A stretch of DNA of 64,000 nucleotides from JAPOUP01 sp965203255 (GTDB taxonomy: Bacteria > Pseudomonadota > Alphaproteobacteria > Rhodobacterales > Rhodobacteraceae): contig OZ241882.1 in NCBI GenBank assembly GCA_965203255.1, positions 992,001-1,056,000 of the forward strand. The letters run 5' to 3'. A program made the position numbers and the translations under genes. Under the pieces are notes generated by a model. The model had not been told where the DNA came from and ran no database searches. It worked only from the letters and a program-made list of their open reading frames with translations. Position 1 is the first letter of the stretch, and each line of letters begins with the position of its first letter. This document shows positions 54,458 through 63,748 of this stretch, piece by piece.

Positions 54458-55480
54458 TCATTTCCCCCCGCGATTGCGAATCTGCTCCAGTAGTACTGCG
54501 AGAATGAGGAACAGCCCCACAAAGAACTGCTGCCAAAGCGCAGGGATCCCGGCGAGTAGCAACGAGTTTCGAATGAGCTCGATAAGTGCGGCGCCAATGG
54601 GCGCACCAAGGGCAAAGACAATTCCTCCCATTAAATTGGCTCCACCGATCACGGTCGCCGCGATCACGGTAAGCTCCCAGGTAAAACCCATCCCATTGGT
54701 TACCGAACCTGTGTAACCCACGAATAGGAATGCCGAGAGCCCCGCACATAGCGAACAAACAACATAAACTGACACGACGATGCGTTCTACCGGGATACCG
54801 GCGAGTTTGGCCGCATGCGCGTTTCCACCGATCGCGATGACCCAGCGGCCCCAAGTGGAGTAGCGCCAAACCCACCAAAATACTGCGGTCAGAATGATCA
54901 GTACCCAGACTACATTTGGCACGCCCAGAACGCTTTCGCCCCCGATCCATTCGAAGAGATCTTGATCGGGACCGAACTGGTAAATCATTTGGTTATTGGA
55001 AACGACACGTGCCAGAGAAACGACGATCGATAGCATACCAAGTGTGACCACGAACGGCGGCATTCGTAGATACGCGATAAGAATGCCGTTCGCCGCACCT
55101 ACCGCGGCTGCGACCAGCATGCAGCCCAAGAACCCAAGCTCGATGCCATAGCCAGACTGCATGATCAGCCCGGTTACGATCCCGGACAGGCCAACCAGCG
55201 ATCCGACGCTGAGGTCGATGCCTGCGGTGCAAATCACGGCGGACATCCCTAGTGCCATGATTCCGAAAAACGCCATGTTGCGCGTGATGTTGAACATGTT
55301 GCGTTCGGTCATGAAAGCATCGGATACAAAACTCATGACAAGTCCTAGGGTTACCAGCGCAAGGAAAACCCAAAAAGGCTGTGTACGTAGGATTGCCGCA
55401 AAGCCTGACACCTCCTGCCGTGACGTGATGCTCTCATCTATCGCCGCGTGATCTTCCTGGTTTTGTTCCGTGTTGGTCAT
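54458..55480 (-). CDS. Sugar ABC transporter permease (RbsC/inositol type)
   Basis: A 340-residue inner-membrane protein with about nine hydrophobic segments. The RbsC hallmarks are MALGMSAVICTAGIDLSVGS (about 76-95), AAAVGAANGILIAYLRMPPF and the coupling-loop region YSTWGRWVIAIGGNAHAAKLAGI. It overlaps the ATPase gene by four bases. It lies next to iol genes, so myo-inositol or a similar polyol is the likely cargo. Confidence 0.93.
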   Translation of the reverse strand: MTNTEQNQEDHAAIDESITSRQEVSGFAAILRTQPFWVFLALVTLGLVMSFVSDAFMTERNMFNITRNMAFFGIMALGMSAVICTAGIDLSVGSLVGLSGIVTGLIMQSGYGIELGFLGCMLVAAAVGAANGILIAYLRMPPFVVTLGMLSIVVSLARVVSNNQMIYQFGPDQDLFEWIGGESVLGVPNVVWVLIILTAVFWWVWRYSTWGRWVIAIGGNAHAAKLAGIPVERIVVSVYVVCSLCAGLSAFLFVGYTGSVTNGMGFTWELTVIAATVIGGANLMGGIVFALGAPIGAALIELIRNSLLLAGIPALWQQFFVGLFLILAVLLEQIRNRGGK

Positions 55481-56217
55481 ACCGCTTCAATCGCCCCGAT
55501 GATAAGCCCGGTCACTTCTTCCGGGGTGGTTTCGCTGATGCGTTTGTCGGCCACCTTTATCCCACGCCGCAAGACGGCCACGCGGTCGCACACTTCGAAG
55601 ACGTCAGGCATCCTGTGAGAGACCAGGATCACGGCGTGACCTGTGTCCTTGAGTCGATGGATGAGAGCCAGAACCTCCTTTACCTGACGAACCGAAATCG
55701 CCGCAGTTGGCTCGTCCATAAGCACCAGTTTCGGGTCCGACAGACGTGTCCGTGCGATTGCCACGGCCTGCCGCTGGCCTCCTGACATCTGCCTCACCAA
55801 GTCGCGCGGACGTGTCTCTGATTTCAGTTCCGTAAAGAGTTCCGCTGCCCGCTCATACATGGCAGTGTGATCAAGCATCGAAAATGGCCCTGCCTTCTTC
55901 CTCAACTCGCGACCGAGGAACACGTTGGCCCCCGCCGTCAGGTTATCGCAAAGCGCGAGATCCTGGTATACGATTTCGATTCCTGCTTCTCGGGCATCAA
56001 TGGGCTTGTGAAACTCGACCGAATTTCCCTCAATCCTGATCTCCCCCGACGTTGGAGGGAAATTCCCGGCGACGATTTTCACGAGGGTGGATTTACCTGC
56101 GCCGTTGTCGCCCATAAGCCCGACGGCTTCACCTGGCGCGACAACAATGTCTACGCCCTGCAAAGCGTGAATCGCACCAAAGTTCTTGGTGATGCTTCTG
56201 AGCTGCAAAAGGCTCAT
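55477..56217 (-). CDS. Sugar ABC transporter ATPase (single-domain, RbsA/FrcA-like)
   Basis: A 246-residue ATPase. Walker A is GDNGAGKST, the signature is MSGGQRQAVAIAR and Walker B is LVLMDEPTAAIS. Classical RbsA has two ATPase domains (~500 residues). This half-size form resembles FrcA-type ATPases of alphaproteobacteria and would work as a homodimer. The usual His switch is present (VILVSHRMPDV). Coupled with the permease by a four-base overlap. Confidence 0.92.
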   Translation of the reverse strand: MSLLQLRSITKNFGAIHALQGVDIVVAPGEAVGLMGDNGAGKSTLVKIVAGNFPPTSGEIRIEGNSVEFHKPIDAREAGIEIVYQDLALCDNLTAGANVFLGRELRKKAGPFSMLDHTAMYERAAELFTELKSETRPRDLVRQMSGGQRQAVAIARTRLSDPKLVLMDEPTAAISVRQVKEVLALIHRLKDTGHAVILVSHRMPDVFEVCDRVAVLRRGIKVADKRISETTPEEVTGLIIGAIEAV

Positions 56218-56236
56218 TGTGCCCTCCTTTCACACT

Positions 56237-57253
56237 TCATGCTGCCTGCCTGGCTTTCGTGTAAAGTGCTGGCATTTCTTCTAACTTGATGCCAACGCGG
56301 GATCCAGCTTGCAACGAAGAAACTCCAGCTTCGGCAACGGCGGTCGCGCAGTATCCGTCCCAAGCATTGGCTGCAGACGGGTTTGGCTTTTCCGCAACCA
56401 CGCTGTTTATCCATGCCTTGCTCTGCCGCCGATACGCTTCTGCAAAACGTGGTCGCCAATCGCCAGCGTATCGTGTGATCGAATGTAGCCCCATGTCGTA
56501 ACTGGCGTGCACCGGCGTTCCAAGACTGACTGATCCTCTGTCACCCACTAACTCGCCTCGGATATCATAGCCATAGGCAGCATTATTGTTCACTTCGATG
56601 CTGACAAGCTGGTCTTTCGTGGTTTCCAGGAGCATGATGACGGGCGCTATCTCAGTCGCCCCTTTTGCTTCGAACGCAGTGATGGATACGTACTCTACGC
56701 CAAGTATATAACGGCCTATGTCAATTTCATGGGTTGCCGAATTAGAGATGGCCATTTGGCCCGTGAACCAATCCGGGGCTTCTACATTGCGGTGGAAATT
56801 GTGCATCATAACCGCCTTGCCCATGGTACCTTCGTCCAACGCAGCCTTCATCGCAACATAGGGCTGATCAAATCGACGCATGAAGCCCGTCTGGATCGAA
56901 GGGCGCCCAACCTGAACTTCGGCCGCAATCACCTCAAGGCATTCCCTGGACGTAGGTGCGAGTGGCTTTTCGCAGAGTGTCGGCTTGGCAGCTTGAATCG
57001 CAGCGATTGCCAAGGGCGCGTGGGTCTCATCCGGACTTGCGATCAGCACCGCATCAATGTCGTCGCGCACGACTGTTTTCATGGCGTCGGTCGAGACGTC
57101 CGATGCCCCGACCGCGTCGGCGACGCTGCGCGCACGGTCCTCGCTTGCATCACAGACTACCTGCAGGTGTGCGCCGGGCAGGTCCTCGGCAATTATCCGT
57201 GCGTGATCGCTTCCCATGACACCTGCTCCAATTACGGCGACGCGTACGCTCAT
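56237..57253 (-). CDS. Gfo/Idh/MocA dehydrogenase (inositol 2-dehydrogenase-like)
   Basis: A 338-residue NAD-dependent enzyme. The Rossmann loop VAVIGAGVMGSDHARII opens the protein. The conserved CEKPLAP (about 95-101) holds the family Lys. The substrate domain has TGFMRRFDQPYV and SNSATHEIDIGRYIL with the catalytic Asp/His pair (HEID). It probably oxidises inositol or a related cyclic polyol to the ketone. It is one of two such genes in the cluster (the other at 60935). Confidence 0.9.
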   Translation of the reverse strand: MSVRVAVIGAGVMGSDHARIIAEDLPGAHLQVVCDASEDRARSVADAVGASDVSTDAMKTVVRDDIDAVLIASPDETHAPLAIAAIQAAKPTLCEKPLAPTSRECLEVIAAEVQVGRPSIQTGFMRRFDQPYVAMKAALDEGTMGKAVMMHNFHRNVEAPDWFTGQMAISNSATHEIDIGRYILGVEYVSITAFEAKGATEIAPVIMLLETTKDQLVSIEVNNNAAYGYDIRGELVGDRGSVSLGTPVHASYDMGLHSITRYAGDWRPRFAEAYRRQSKAWINSVVAEKPNPSAANAWDGYCATAVAEAGVSSLQAGSRVGIKLEEMPALYTKARQAA

Positions 57254-57257
57254 GTTC

Positions 57258-58073
57258 CTAGCCCGTCAGTTTTTCGGTTGGGCCTGGAGCTTGGCCATCG
57301 TAGCCACCCCAGACTGATTGATCGAAATGGATGACCGATCCGGTTATCATCCCGCTTTCGTCCGATGCCAGGAACAACACCGCCCTCGCGACCTCGTCAG
57401 GATCGAGAAGTCTTCCAAACGGGAGGCCCGCACTCGCCTTGGCCTCCCAATCTGGATCGCCAGACTCTTCCAACTGCAGTGCCCGTTCGTGGTCCGACGC
57501 CATCCACCCGATGTCCAGCTGGTTTACATGGATCCGGTTTCGCATGAGCGCATAGCCAGCGCTTCGGGTCAAAGTCGACAGTGCGGCTTTGGATGCGCAA
57601 TAGGGTGCGATGAAGGGTTGTCCAGCCCGTGATGAGGTCGACCCAATGTTGACGATTCGCCCTCCAGCACCCTCGCGCTCCATAATCTTGACCGCATCCT
57701 GCATCAGAAAGAACGGCGCTCTGGTGTTGACAGAGAAAATGGCGTCAAAGAGTTCAGGAGTAGTGCTCAGAAGGCTTCCTCGATCGGTGACGCCAGCTGC
57801 GTTCACCAGGATGTCCACGCGCCCGAACTTTGCATCTGCAGCTGGAATGATGGTCCGAACGTCCTCGATCTCTCCTAGATCAGCAGCAATCATCTCAACC
57901 GGTACACCGGTTTCGTCCGTGATGGCATCGGCCAGTTTCTGACCTCTATCTCTGTTGCGCCCGACGATGCAAATCCCCACCGCTCCCGCTCTGGAGAACA
58001 GCCGGGCGATTGCCGCCCCAAGTCCTTGGGTGCCGCCGGTAATTACGGCGGTTTTGTCGTCGATCCGGTTCAT
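57258..58073 (-). CDS. Short-chain dehydrogenase/reductase
   Basis: A 271-residue NAD(P) oxidoreductase. GGTQGLGAAIARLF is the cofactor loop, LVNAAG the conserved core, and the catalytic Ser-Tyr-Lys is seen in NIGSTSSRAGQPFIAPYCASKAAL (Tyr and Lys in YCASK). Its start overlaps the iolE stop by four bases. In inositol clusters of alphaproteobacteria an SDR often handles an epimer or intermediate; the substrate here is not known. Confidence 0.9.
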   Translation of the reverse strand: MNRIDDKTAVITGGTQGLGAAIARLFSRAGAVGICIVGRNRDRGQKLADAITDETGVPVEMIAADLGEIEDVRTIIPAADAKFGRVDILVNAAGVTDRGSLLSTTPELFDAIFSVNTRAPFFLMQDAVKIMEREGAGGRIVNIGSTSSRAGQPFIAPYCASKAALSTLTRSAGYALMRNRIHVNQLDIGWMASDHERALQLEESGDPDWEAKASAGLPFGRLLDPDEVARAVLFLASDESGMITGSVIHFDQSVWGGYDGQAPGPTEKLTG

Positions 58074-58966
58074 GCCACCACCGCGTAGCCTGCGGCATCC
58101 AATACCCGAAAGAGCTCCGCACGGCCCCTCTTCGCCATTTCAAAGGGTGGATTGGCGACCGGATCCTGTTCGGCCTCAATCACAAACCAACCTTCATACT
58201 CTTTCTCGGCAAGCGCTTTGACAATGACCTTGAAATCCAGGGAGCCGTCGCCAGGCACCGTGAATGCGCCCTTGACGACGGCGTCGAGAAAACTCTCATT
58301 TGCTCTGTCAAGCCCGATCACCACATCGGCACGGATGTCCTTGGCATGCACGTGGGAAATGCGGGCGTGATGGTTTTCAATGATACGAAAGTTGTTGCCG
58401 CCGGCAAAGGCCAGATGCCCCGTATCTAAGAGAAGTGGCACCGAAGAGTGCTTCATGAACATGTCCAGTTCCGGTTCGGTTTCGACTGCGGCTGCCATGT
58501 GGGGATGATAGGACAATGGCATGCCCTCCTTCGCACACCAATCCGCAAATTCCGAAACCTTGCGCCCGTAGCTAGCCATTTCGGCTTCGCTCAGCGTTGG
58601 CTTTTGCGCCAGCGGCGTCCTTCGCTCCCCCTGAACCGAACGAGCCGTCTCGCCGTAGACAATGCAAGGTGCGCATGCAGCCTTGAAGAATGCAAGCTGT
58701 TCGGCGATTCGGTCCTTCTCAACCTCGATGTCACCATCGAGCAGGAGTCCCGAAAACCAACCGCCACAGATCGAGACATCAAACCTGTCGAGGATGGTTC
58801 CCATTTCGGCCAGGTTCATTGGAAACCGACGGCCAGTTTCAATCCCTGTCAGACCCGCTTCAGAGGCTTGGCGCAGGCATTCATCAAGGCTAACGTCATC
58901 CGACAGTTCCGGAAGGTCGTCATTCCACCATGCGATGGGCGCGATGCCAATCCTGGCCTCAAGCAT
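58070..58966 (-). CDS. iolE: Inosose dehydratase (IolE)
   Basis: A 298-residue TIM-barrel (xylose-isomerase-like) protein. It begins RIGIAPIAWWNDDLPELSDD, a strong IolE signature, followed by TGIETGRRFPMN. Metal-site residues lie in SYHPHMAAAVETEPELD (His and Glu) and LLLDTGHLAFAGGN, then ISHVHAKDI. It dehydrates scyllo-inosose (2-keto-myo-inositol) to a diketo compound, the substrate of IolD, whose gene is six bases upstream in the operon. Confidence 0.92.
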   Translation of the reverse strand: MLEARIGIAPIAWWNDDLPELSDDVSLDECLRQASEAGLTGIETGRRFPMNLAEMGTILDRFDVSICGGWFSGLLLDGDIEVEKDRIAEQLAFFKAACAPCIVYGETARSVQGERRTPLAQKPTLSEAEMASYGRKVSEFADWCAKEGMPLSYHPHMAAAVETEPELDMFMKHSSVPLLLDTGHLAFAGGNNFRIIENHHARISHVHAKDIRADVVIGLDRANESFLDAVVKGAFTVPGDGSLDFKVIVKALAEKEYEGWFVIEAEQDPVANPPFEMAKRGRAELFRVLDAAGYAVVA

Positions 58967-58971
58967 GCGAT

Positions 58972-60831
58972 TCAGACTCCAAGCCTTTGCTTCCTACGAA
59001 ATTCCTCTTGAACAGCGCGGGCCTCCTGAACGGTCTTACGGGGAGAAACTTCCGGTACTCCAACATACCAATCGGCCCCGCCAGGGGTCCAGGTGTATGC
59101 GTCAGCTGCGATGCTCAGCACGGTTGTGGCGTCGGTTTCCTGCGCCCATTCCATTGCGGTTTCCAAGTCCGCCAGACTCTCGCAGTGGCGTGCATGGGCG
59201 CCCATCGCCTCGGCATGTTTGACGAAGTCGACGTGCCGGGGATTGGCCTTATCAACTATGCAGCAGTCCGTTAGCAGATTGTTGAAGCTCGCACCGCCCA
59301 TGCCGGTTTGCAGTCGGTTGATGACGCCAAATCCGCCGTTGTCACAGACCACGACAATCATCTTGTGCCCCGTCAGGATCGATGAGTGGATGTCAGAGTT
59401 CATCATCATATATGAACCATCGCCTACCATGACGATCGGCGTTCCATTGCCGCCCTTTGCCATTGCGTGACCCCAACCGCCGGCGATTTCGTAGCCCATG
59501 CAGGAATAGCCAAACTCGCAGTCAAAGGTATGGGGCGACTTGCAGCGCCAGTTCTTGATTGTCTCCCCCGGCAATCCGCCCGCAGCAGTGACCATCACGT
59601 CGTCAGGGTTCGCCATCTTGTTCACAACACCAACTATTTGGGCGTAGCTAGGGATCTCTTGATTGGTCGGTGCCTGGCCTTTGTCGAGGAACCTGTTCCA
59701 GTCTGCATAGAGCCTTTGTGCGGTCTCCAGTCTTTTCGCAGGGGCCTTGTAGTTCCCAAGTTTCGCATCGATGTCATTTATGGATTCAAGCGCGTCACCC
59801 ACCACTGGATGAGCACGATGCTTCATTGCGTCGAAGCGTGCGGCATTGATGTTGATGAAACGTGTGTCCACGGGGAAGGTCGTCCAGGAACCGGTCGTGA
59901 AGTCCTGCATCCGGGTGCCGATCGCGATGACCACCTCGGCGGTTTCTGAAAGCTCACGCGCCGCTTCCGTTCCCTCGATGCCCATTGGGCCCACATAGAC
60001 TGGGTCATCGTGTACTACTGCGCCCTTTCCAGCAATTGTCTCGGCCATTGGGATGCCTCGCTTCGCAGCGAATGCGGCGACGGCCCTTTCCGCACCGGAA
60101 TAGCGCACGCCCCCGCCCGATATGATCAGCGGGTCCCTGGCAGATTTGAGCACTTCGACCGCTGCAGCCACTTGATCTCGCGAGGGGCGAGGTCGAGGGA
60201 TGCACCAAGTTGTCTCGACAAAAAACTCTTCAGGGTAGCCGTACGCAATTTCCTGGATGTCCTGCGGAAGGCCGATAAATGCTGGGCCACAATCCGCTGG
60301 ATCCAACATTGTGGCAATTGCCTGTGGCAGCGACTGAATGATCTGGGCTGGATGCGTTATTCTGTCCCAAAAGCGCGACACGGCGCGGAAGCAGTCATTC
60401 ACCGTCGTGCCGGGTGAACCGAAATGCTCGACCTGCTGCAGCACCGGGTCGGGTAAGCGGTTGGTGAATGTGTCGCCGCTTAGCAGTAGCAAAGGAAGAC
60501 GATTGGCATGGGCAACGCCTGCAGCGGTCACCATATTCGTGGCACCCGGGCCGACGGAAGATGTCGCAGCCATGATCTGGCGGCGCTTTCTTGACTTGGC
60601 AAAGGCAATCGCTGCAAGAGCCATCGACTGCTCATTCTGGCCCCTCCACGTAGGCAGTTGATCCTGCACACGTTCCAGCGCTTCGGCGAGGCACGTTACG
60701 TTGCCGTGTCCAAATATCCCGAAAACGCCCGCAAACAGAGGAACCCGGACTTCATCAATCTCGGTGAACTGGTTGCACAGATAGCGAACAACCGCCTGGG
60801 CCATTGTCAAGGTCACGGTCTTCGCCGTCAT
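58972..60831 (-). CDS. iolD: 3D-(3,5/4)-trihydroxycyclohexane-1,2-dione acylhydrolase (IolD)
   Basis: A 619-residue thiamine-diphosphate enzyme that opens the inositol-derived ring. ATG 60831 follows AGGGA. The pyrimidine-binding part has FAGVFGIFGHGNVTCLAEAL and RGQNEQSMALAAIAFAK (the conserved Glu). The ThDP-Mg motif is MVGDGSYMMMNSDIHSS (GDGS ... N). The centre carries the FAD-like fold seen in the family. It is the first gene of the minus-strand operon running to 52187. Confidence 0.95.
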   Translation of the reverse strand: MTAKTVTLTMAQAVVRYLCNQFTEIDEVRVPLFAGVFGIFGHGNVTCLAEALERVQDQLPTWRGQNEQSMALAAIAFAKSRKRRQIMAATSSVGPGATNMVTAAGVAHANRLPLLLLSGDTFTNRLPDPVLQQVEHFGSPGTTVNDCFRAVSRFWDRITHPAQIIQSLPQAIATMLDPADCGPAFIGLPQDIQEIAYGYPEEFFVETTWCIPRPRPSRDQVAAAVEVLKSARDPLIISGGGVRYSGAERAVAAFAAKRGIPMAETIAGKGAVVHDDPVYVGPMGIEGTEAARELSETAEVVIAIGTRMQDFTTGSWTTFPVDTRFININAARFDAMKHRAHPVVGDALESINDIDAKLGNYKAPAKRLETAQRLYADWNRFLDKGQAPTNQEIPSYAQIVGVVNKMANPDDVMVTAAGGLPGETIKNWRCKSPHTFDCEFGYSCMGYEIAGGWGHAMAKGGNGTPIVMVGDGSYMMMNSDIHSSILTGHKMIVVVCDNGGFGVINRLQTGMGGASFNNLLTDCCIVDKANPRHVDFVKHAEAMGAHARHCESLADLETAMEWAQETDATTVLSIAADAYTWTPGGADWYVGVPEVSPRKTVQEARAVQEEFRRKQRLGV

Positions 60832-60874
60832 TCCCTGTTCCTCCCAAGATGCTTCCCCAAGCACCTATTGAATT

Positions 60875-60888
60875 GATTGTTGACAATC
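60875..60888. promoter_or_regulatory. Palindrome in the divergent iolD / dehydrogenase intergenic region
   Basis: GATTGTTGACAATC, 12 of 14 positions symmetric, in the short region between the divergent starts at 60831 and 60935. It overlaps a perfect -35 hexamer TTGACA (60880-60885). Two TTGCAA palindromes lie 12 bases apart just downstream (60897-60902, 60909-60914). Layout fits a shared operator, whose protein is not encoded in the window. Confidence 0.4.
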
Positions 60889-60934
60889 CAAACATTTTGC
60901 AACGAGCATTGCAATAGCAATTTGGGAGGAAGTG

Positions 60935-61942
60935 TTGTCAAGAATTTCCGTGCTCGGCTGTGGCCGCAGCGGTCGTATGCATGCCGACAACATCGCGGCC
61001 CATCCGCGGGCAGAACTCGCTGGCGTTTTTGATGTCCATGCGCCATCCGCGGATGACGTTGCCGAAAAACACAACGTCGAGAATTTCGCTTCGGCTGACG
61101 ATGCAATCACCTCGGACATGGTTGATGGAGTTCTGATCGCTACGCCTACGTCCACGCATGTCGGGTTTCTCGAAGCTTCAGTGAAGGCCCGCAAACCAGT
61201 GCTCTGCGAAAAACCGATTGACCTATCACTTGCGCGTGTAAATGCACTGAAAGATCGGATCGCCGGGACAGACGTACCTATCATGCTTGGCTTCGTTCGC
61301 CGTTTCGACCCGGGTCATTCGGCTGCCCGGAACGCATCTGCAAGCGGTGAAATCGGCGCGCTCCAGCAGGTGATCATCACGTCCCGCGACCCAGGTATGG
61401 CACCGGATAGCTATATCGAATCTTCGGGCGGCATTTTCCGCGATATGACCATCCACGATCTCGACCTAGCCAGATTCATGCTGGGGGAGGAAATTGTCGA
61501 AGTGTCGGCCACAGGGTCGCGACTTGTGAATCCCGAACTCATGAGACGATGCAATGATTTTGACACCGTTGTTGTCACGCTCGTGACTGACAGCGGCAAA
61601 CAGGCTGTGATCACCAACTCACGCGAAGCCGTCTACGGCTACGACCAGCGCGTTGAACTCTTTGGTTCGAAAGGCATGGTGATTTCCGAGAATCGTCGCG
61701 AAAACCTGATGACCAAGCATTTTGCCGAGTCCACCAACGTCGCTGCTCCGCTTCAGCACTTCTTCATCGAGCGCTACGGCGAAGCGTTTAACGCGGAGAT
61801 CGGTCATTTCGTCGAGTCCATTGAGGGCGGTGCACCAGTTCCGGTTGGTTTCGAAGATGGGCGACTCGCGCTTCTCTTGGCAGATGCCTGCATCAAGTCC
61901 GTCGCGGAAGGTCGGACGGTCAGGACCTGCGAGATTGGATAA
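60935..61942 (+). CDS. iolG: Gfo/Idh/MocA dehydrogenase (probable inositol 2-dehydrogenase)
   Basis: A 335-residue NAD-dependent dehydrogenase. TTG 60935 is preferred (GGGAGGA 60924-60930 at proper spacing); GTG 60932 is possible. Rossmann loop ISVLGCGRSGRMHADNI, Lys motif CEKPIDLS, and the catalytic region LGFVRRFDPGH ... SSGGIFRDMTIHDLDLARFM (Asp and His) agree closely with inositol 2-dehydrogenases. It is transcribed divergently from iolD. With IolE and IolD it would convert myo-inositol to the ring-opened acid. Confidence 0.9.
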   Translation: MSRISVLGCGRSGRMHADNIAAHPRAELAGVFDVHAPSADDVAEKHNVENFASADDAITSDMVDGVLIATPTSTHVGFLEASVKARKPVLCEKPIDLSLARVNALKDRIAGTDVPIMLGFVRRFDPGHSAARNASASGEIGALQQVIITSRDPGMAPDSYIESSGGIFRDMTIHDLDLARFMLGEEIVEVSATGSRLVNPELMRRCNDFDTVVVTLVTDSGKQAVITNSREAVYGYDQRVELFGSKGMVISENRRENLMTKHFAESTNVAAPLQHFFIERYGEAFNAEIGHFVESIEGGAPVPVGFEDGRLALLLADACIKSVAEGRTVRTCEIG

Positions 61943-62297
61943 CAAATGAACGGTGGTTACGGGCTCCCTATGGGCGGCACATGCCTTAAGGGGCAAATTT
62001 TCCGGAGATCTTCCGCCAGTCACCGAGAGGCCGCTGGTTGCAGTTCTCGTTGCGGCGCCCGAAGACAACCGATCCCGGGCGGAATCGATACCGCAACGGG
62101 CGCACCGGCACCCCGCTCGTTTTGGTAGGCTTTGGCACGCCTGAACATGCGACGAAAGCTGCTGGCTGGGGATGTCACCTGATGGATATGTCTGGGGAAA
62201 GTCGATTTCTCACAAACGGCGCTGCCGCCATCCTGAATCGTTTTCTTGATCTGACCGCTTTGGGCACAGGAATTCCTGACTTGTTAGGATGCCGCTG
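61943..62297. other. Gap between iolG and the hydroxyacid dehydrogenase gene
   Basis: About 350 bases, no gene recognised. AGGA at about 62285 serves the next gene. Confidence 0.45.
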
Positions 62298-62498
62298 ATG
62301 TCCCATATCGTCGTTGCAGGGCCGCTCCATGCCTCTGGTCGTACTCTTTTGGATATGGCACAAGGCGTTAGGGTCACCTATATTCAGGAGACATCTGAAG
62401 AAAGCCTCGCAGCCAACATTGAAGATGCTGACGCGGTTCTTCTGCGTACGCAGCCGATGACCGAATCCACAGTGGCTCGGGCAAAGAAACTCAAGATA

Positions 62499-63748
62499 TA
62501 CTCGGAGTCCTGAATTCGCCCTTGCGGGTTGACATGATTCGCGGAACGTTCCAGATGTCCGTCAAAACGAGCAGTGAACATCATTGACAGACGTCATGTC
62601 CGGGGCCGGTTCCATCCTGACATCCGCGGAGCGCGATGCGCTTCTTGCGGTCATGCGCGGGCGCAAGGTTGCGGCGCTCAAGGTGCGGCGCGCGAACGCG
62701 CTCGTTGCGCTTGACGACGGGAACAGCGTCCGCCTCGTCTGCCGGATTCTCCATCTCGACCCCGACACGGTGCGCGGCTGGCTGCGGGAGTTCCGCAGGA
62801 CGGGCCTCGCCTCGTTGGACCCGGCGGCGTATCCGGAACGGGAGGGCAAGCTGACCCGGGGCCAGGAGGCCTCGCTCAGGGCGATGTTCCGGGACAGCCC
62901 GCCGCGTGACACCAACGAGGTCCGGGCCGCCATCCTGCAGCGCCACGGCGTCGAATACACCCGCGGCGGCGCGATCAAGCTGATGCACAGGCTGGGATTC
63001 GAGTACATCAAGCCGAAACCGCTTCCGAGGCAGGCCGACAGGGAAGCCCAGGAAGCCTTCATCCGGCGCTACGAGCAACTGATGCGCGGGCTGCTCCCCG
63101 ACGAGACGGTCGTCTTCGCCGACGCGGTCCACCCCGAATGGCAAGGCCGGCCGGCGCATGGCTGGTTCGTCCGCGAGGACAGGCCCGCCATCAGGTCGAC
63201 GACCGGCCGGCGGCGCCTGAACCTGCACGGGGCGCTGGACCTGGAGACGATGAGGCTCACGCTGGTGGAGGGCGAGAGGATCGATGCCGGGACGAGCCTG
63301 CGGCTTCTGAGGAAGCTGGAGCGCGCCCATCCCGACAGCCGGGTGATCCATGTCTTCCTGGACAACGCCCGCTACCATCACGCGAAGGCGCTCAAGCCGT
63401 TCCTGGAGCGGCCGGGGCGCCGCATCCGGCTGCACTTCCTGCCACCCTATGCGCCGCACCTGAACCCCATCGAGCGTTTGTGGGGCGTCATGCACCGCCA
63501 CGTGACGCACAACCGCTTCCATGCGGACTTCCGCCAGTTCACCGAAGCGATCTTCGCATTCTTCAACGAAACGCTGCCCAACGAATGGGAGGCGATCACG
63601 GAATCCGTCACCGACAACTTCCGGATCATCACCCATGACCGGCATCGGCTTGTCGGATAGTCGCCGACACGCCGGACCCGGTGCATCCGAAGATGCGGCG
63701 GCGGACGAATCATGCCTTGGAATGCGGTCGAAGTCAGTTCACCAAGTA
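62499..63748 (+). mobile_element. IS630-family element C2
   Basis: 1250 bp, TACTCGGAGTCC to (complement) TACTTGGTGAAC, flanked by TA (62497-62498, 63749-63750). Same element as C1 in opposite orientation, with identical encoded protein. Interrupts the D-2-hydroxyacid dehydrogenase gene. Confidence 0.95.
62596..63660 (+). CDS. IS630-family transposase C2 (intact)
   Basis: 354 residues, identical to the product at 52873-53937, with the same Asp176, Asp256 and Glu293 catalytic residues. Identity of the two products, and of the sequence outside the frame as far as compared, indicates very recent spread. Alternative TTG start at 62584. Confidence 0.94.
   Translation: MSGAGSILTSAERDALLAVMRGRKVAALKVRRANALVALDDGNSVRLVCRILHLDPDTVRGWLREFRRTGLASLDPAAYPEREGKLTRGQEASLRAMFRDSPPRDTNEVRAAILQRHGVEYTRGGAIKLMHRLGFEYIKPKPLPRQADREAQEAFIRRYEQLMRGLLPDETVVFADAVHPEWQGRPAHGWFVREDRPAIRSTTGRRRLNLHGALDLETMRLTLVEGERIDAGTSLRLLRKLERAHPDSRVIHVFLDNARYHHAKALKPFLERPGRRIRLHFLPPYAPHLNPIERLWGVMHRHVTHNRFHADFRQFTEAIFAFFNETLPNEWEAITESVTDNFRIITHDRHRLVG

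Noticed and set aside
52785..63748. Composite transposon carrying the iol operon
   Set aside because: Each IS630 copy has its own TA duplication and interrupts a gene that is restored across it. That shows two independent insertions, not one composite unit.
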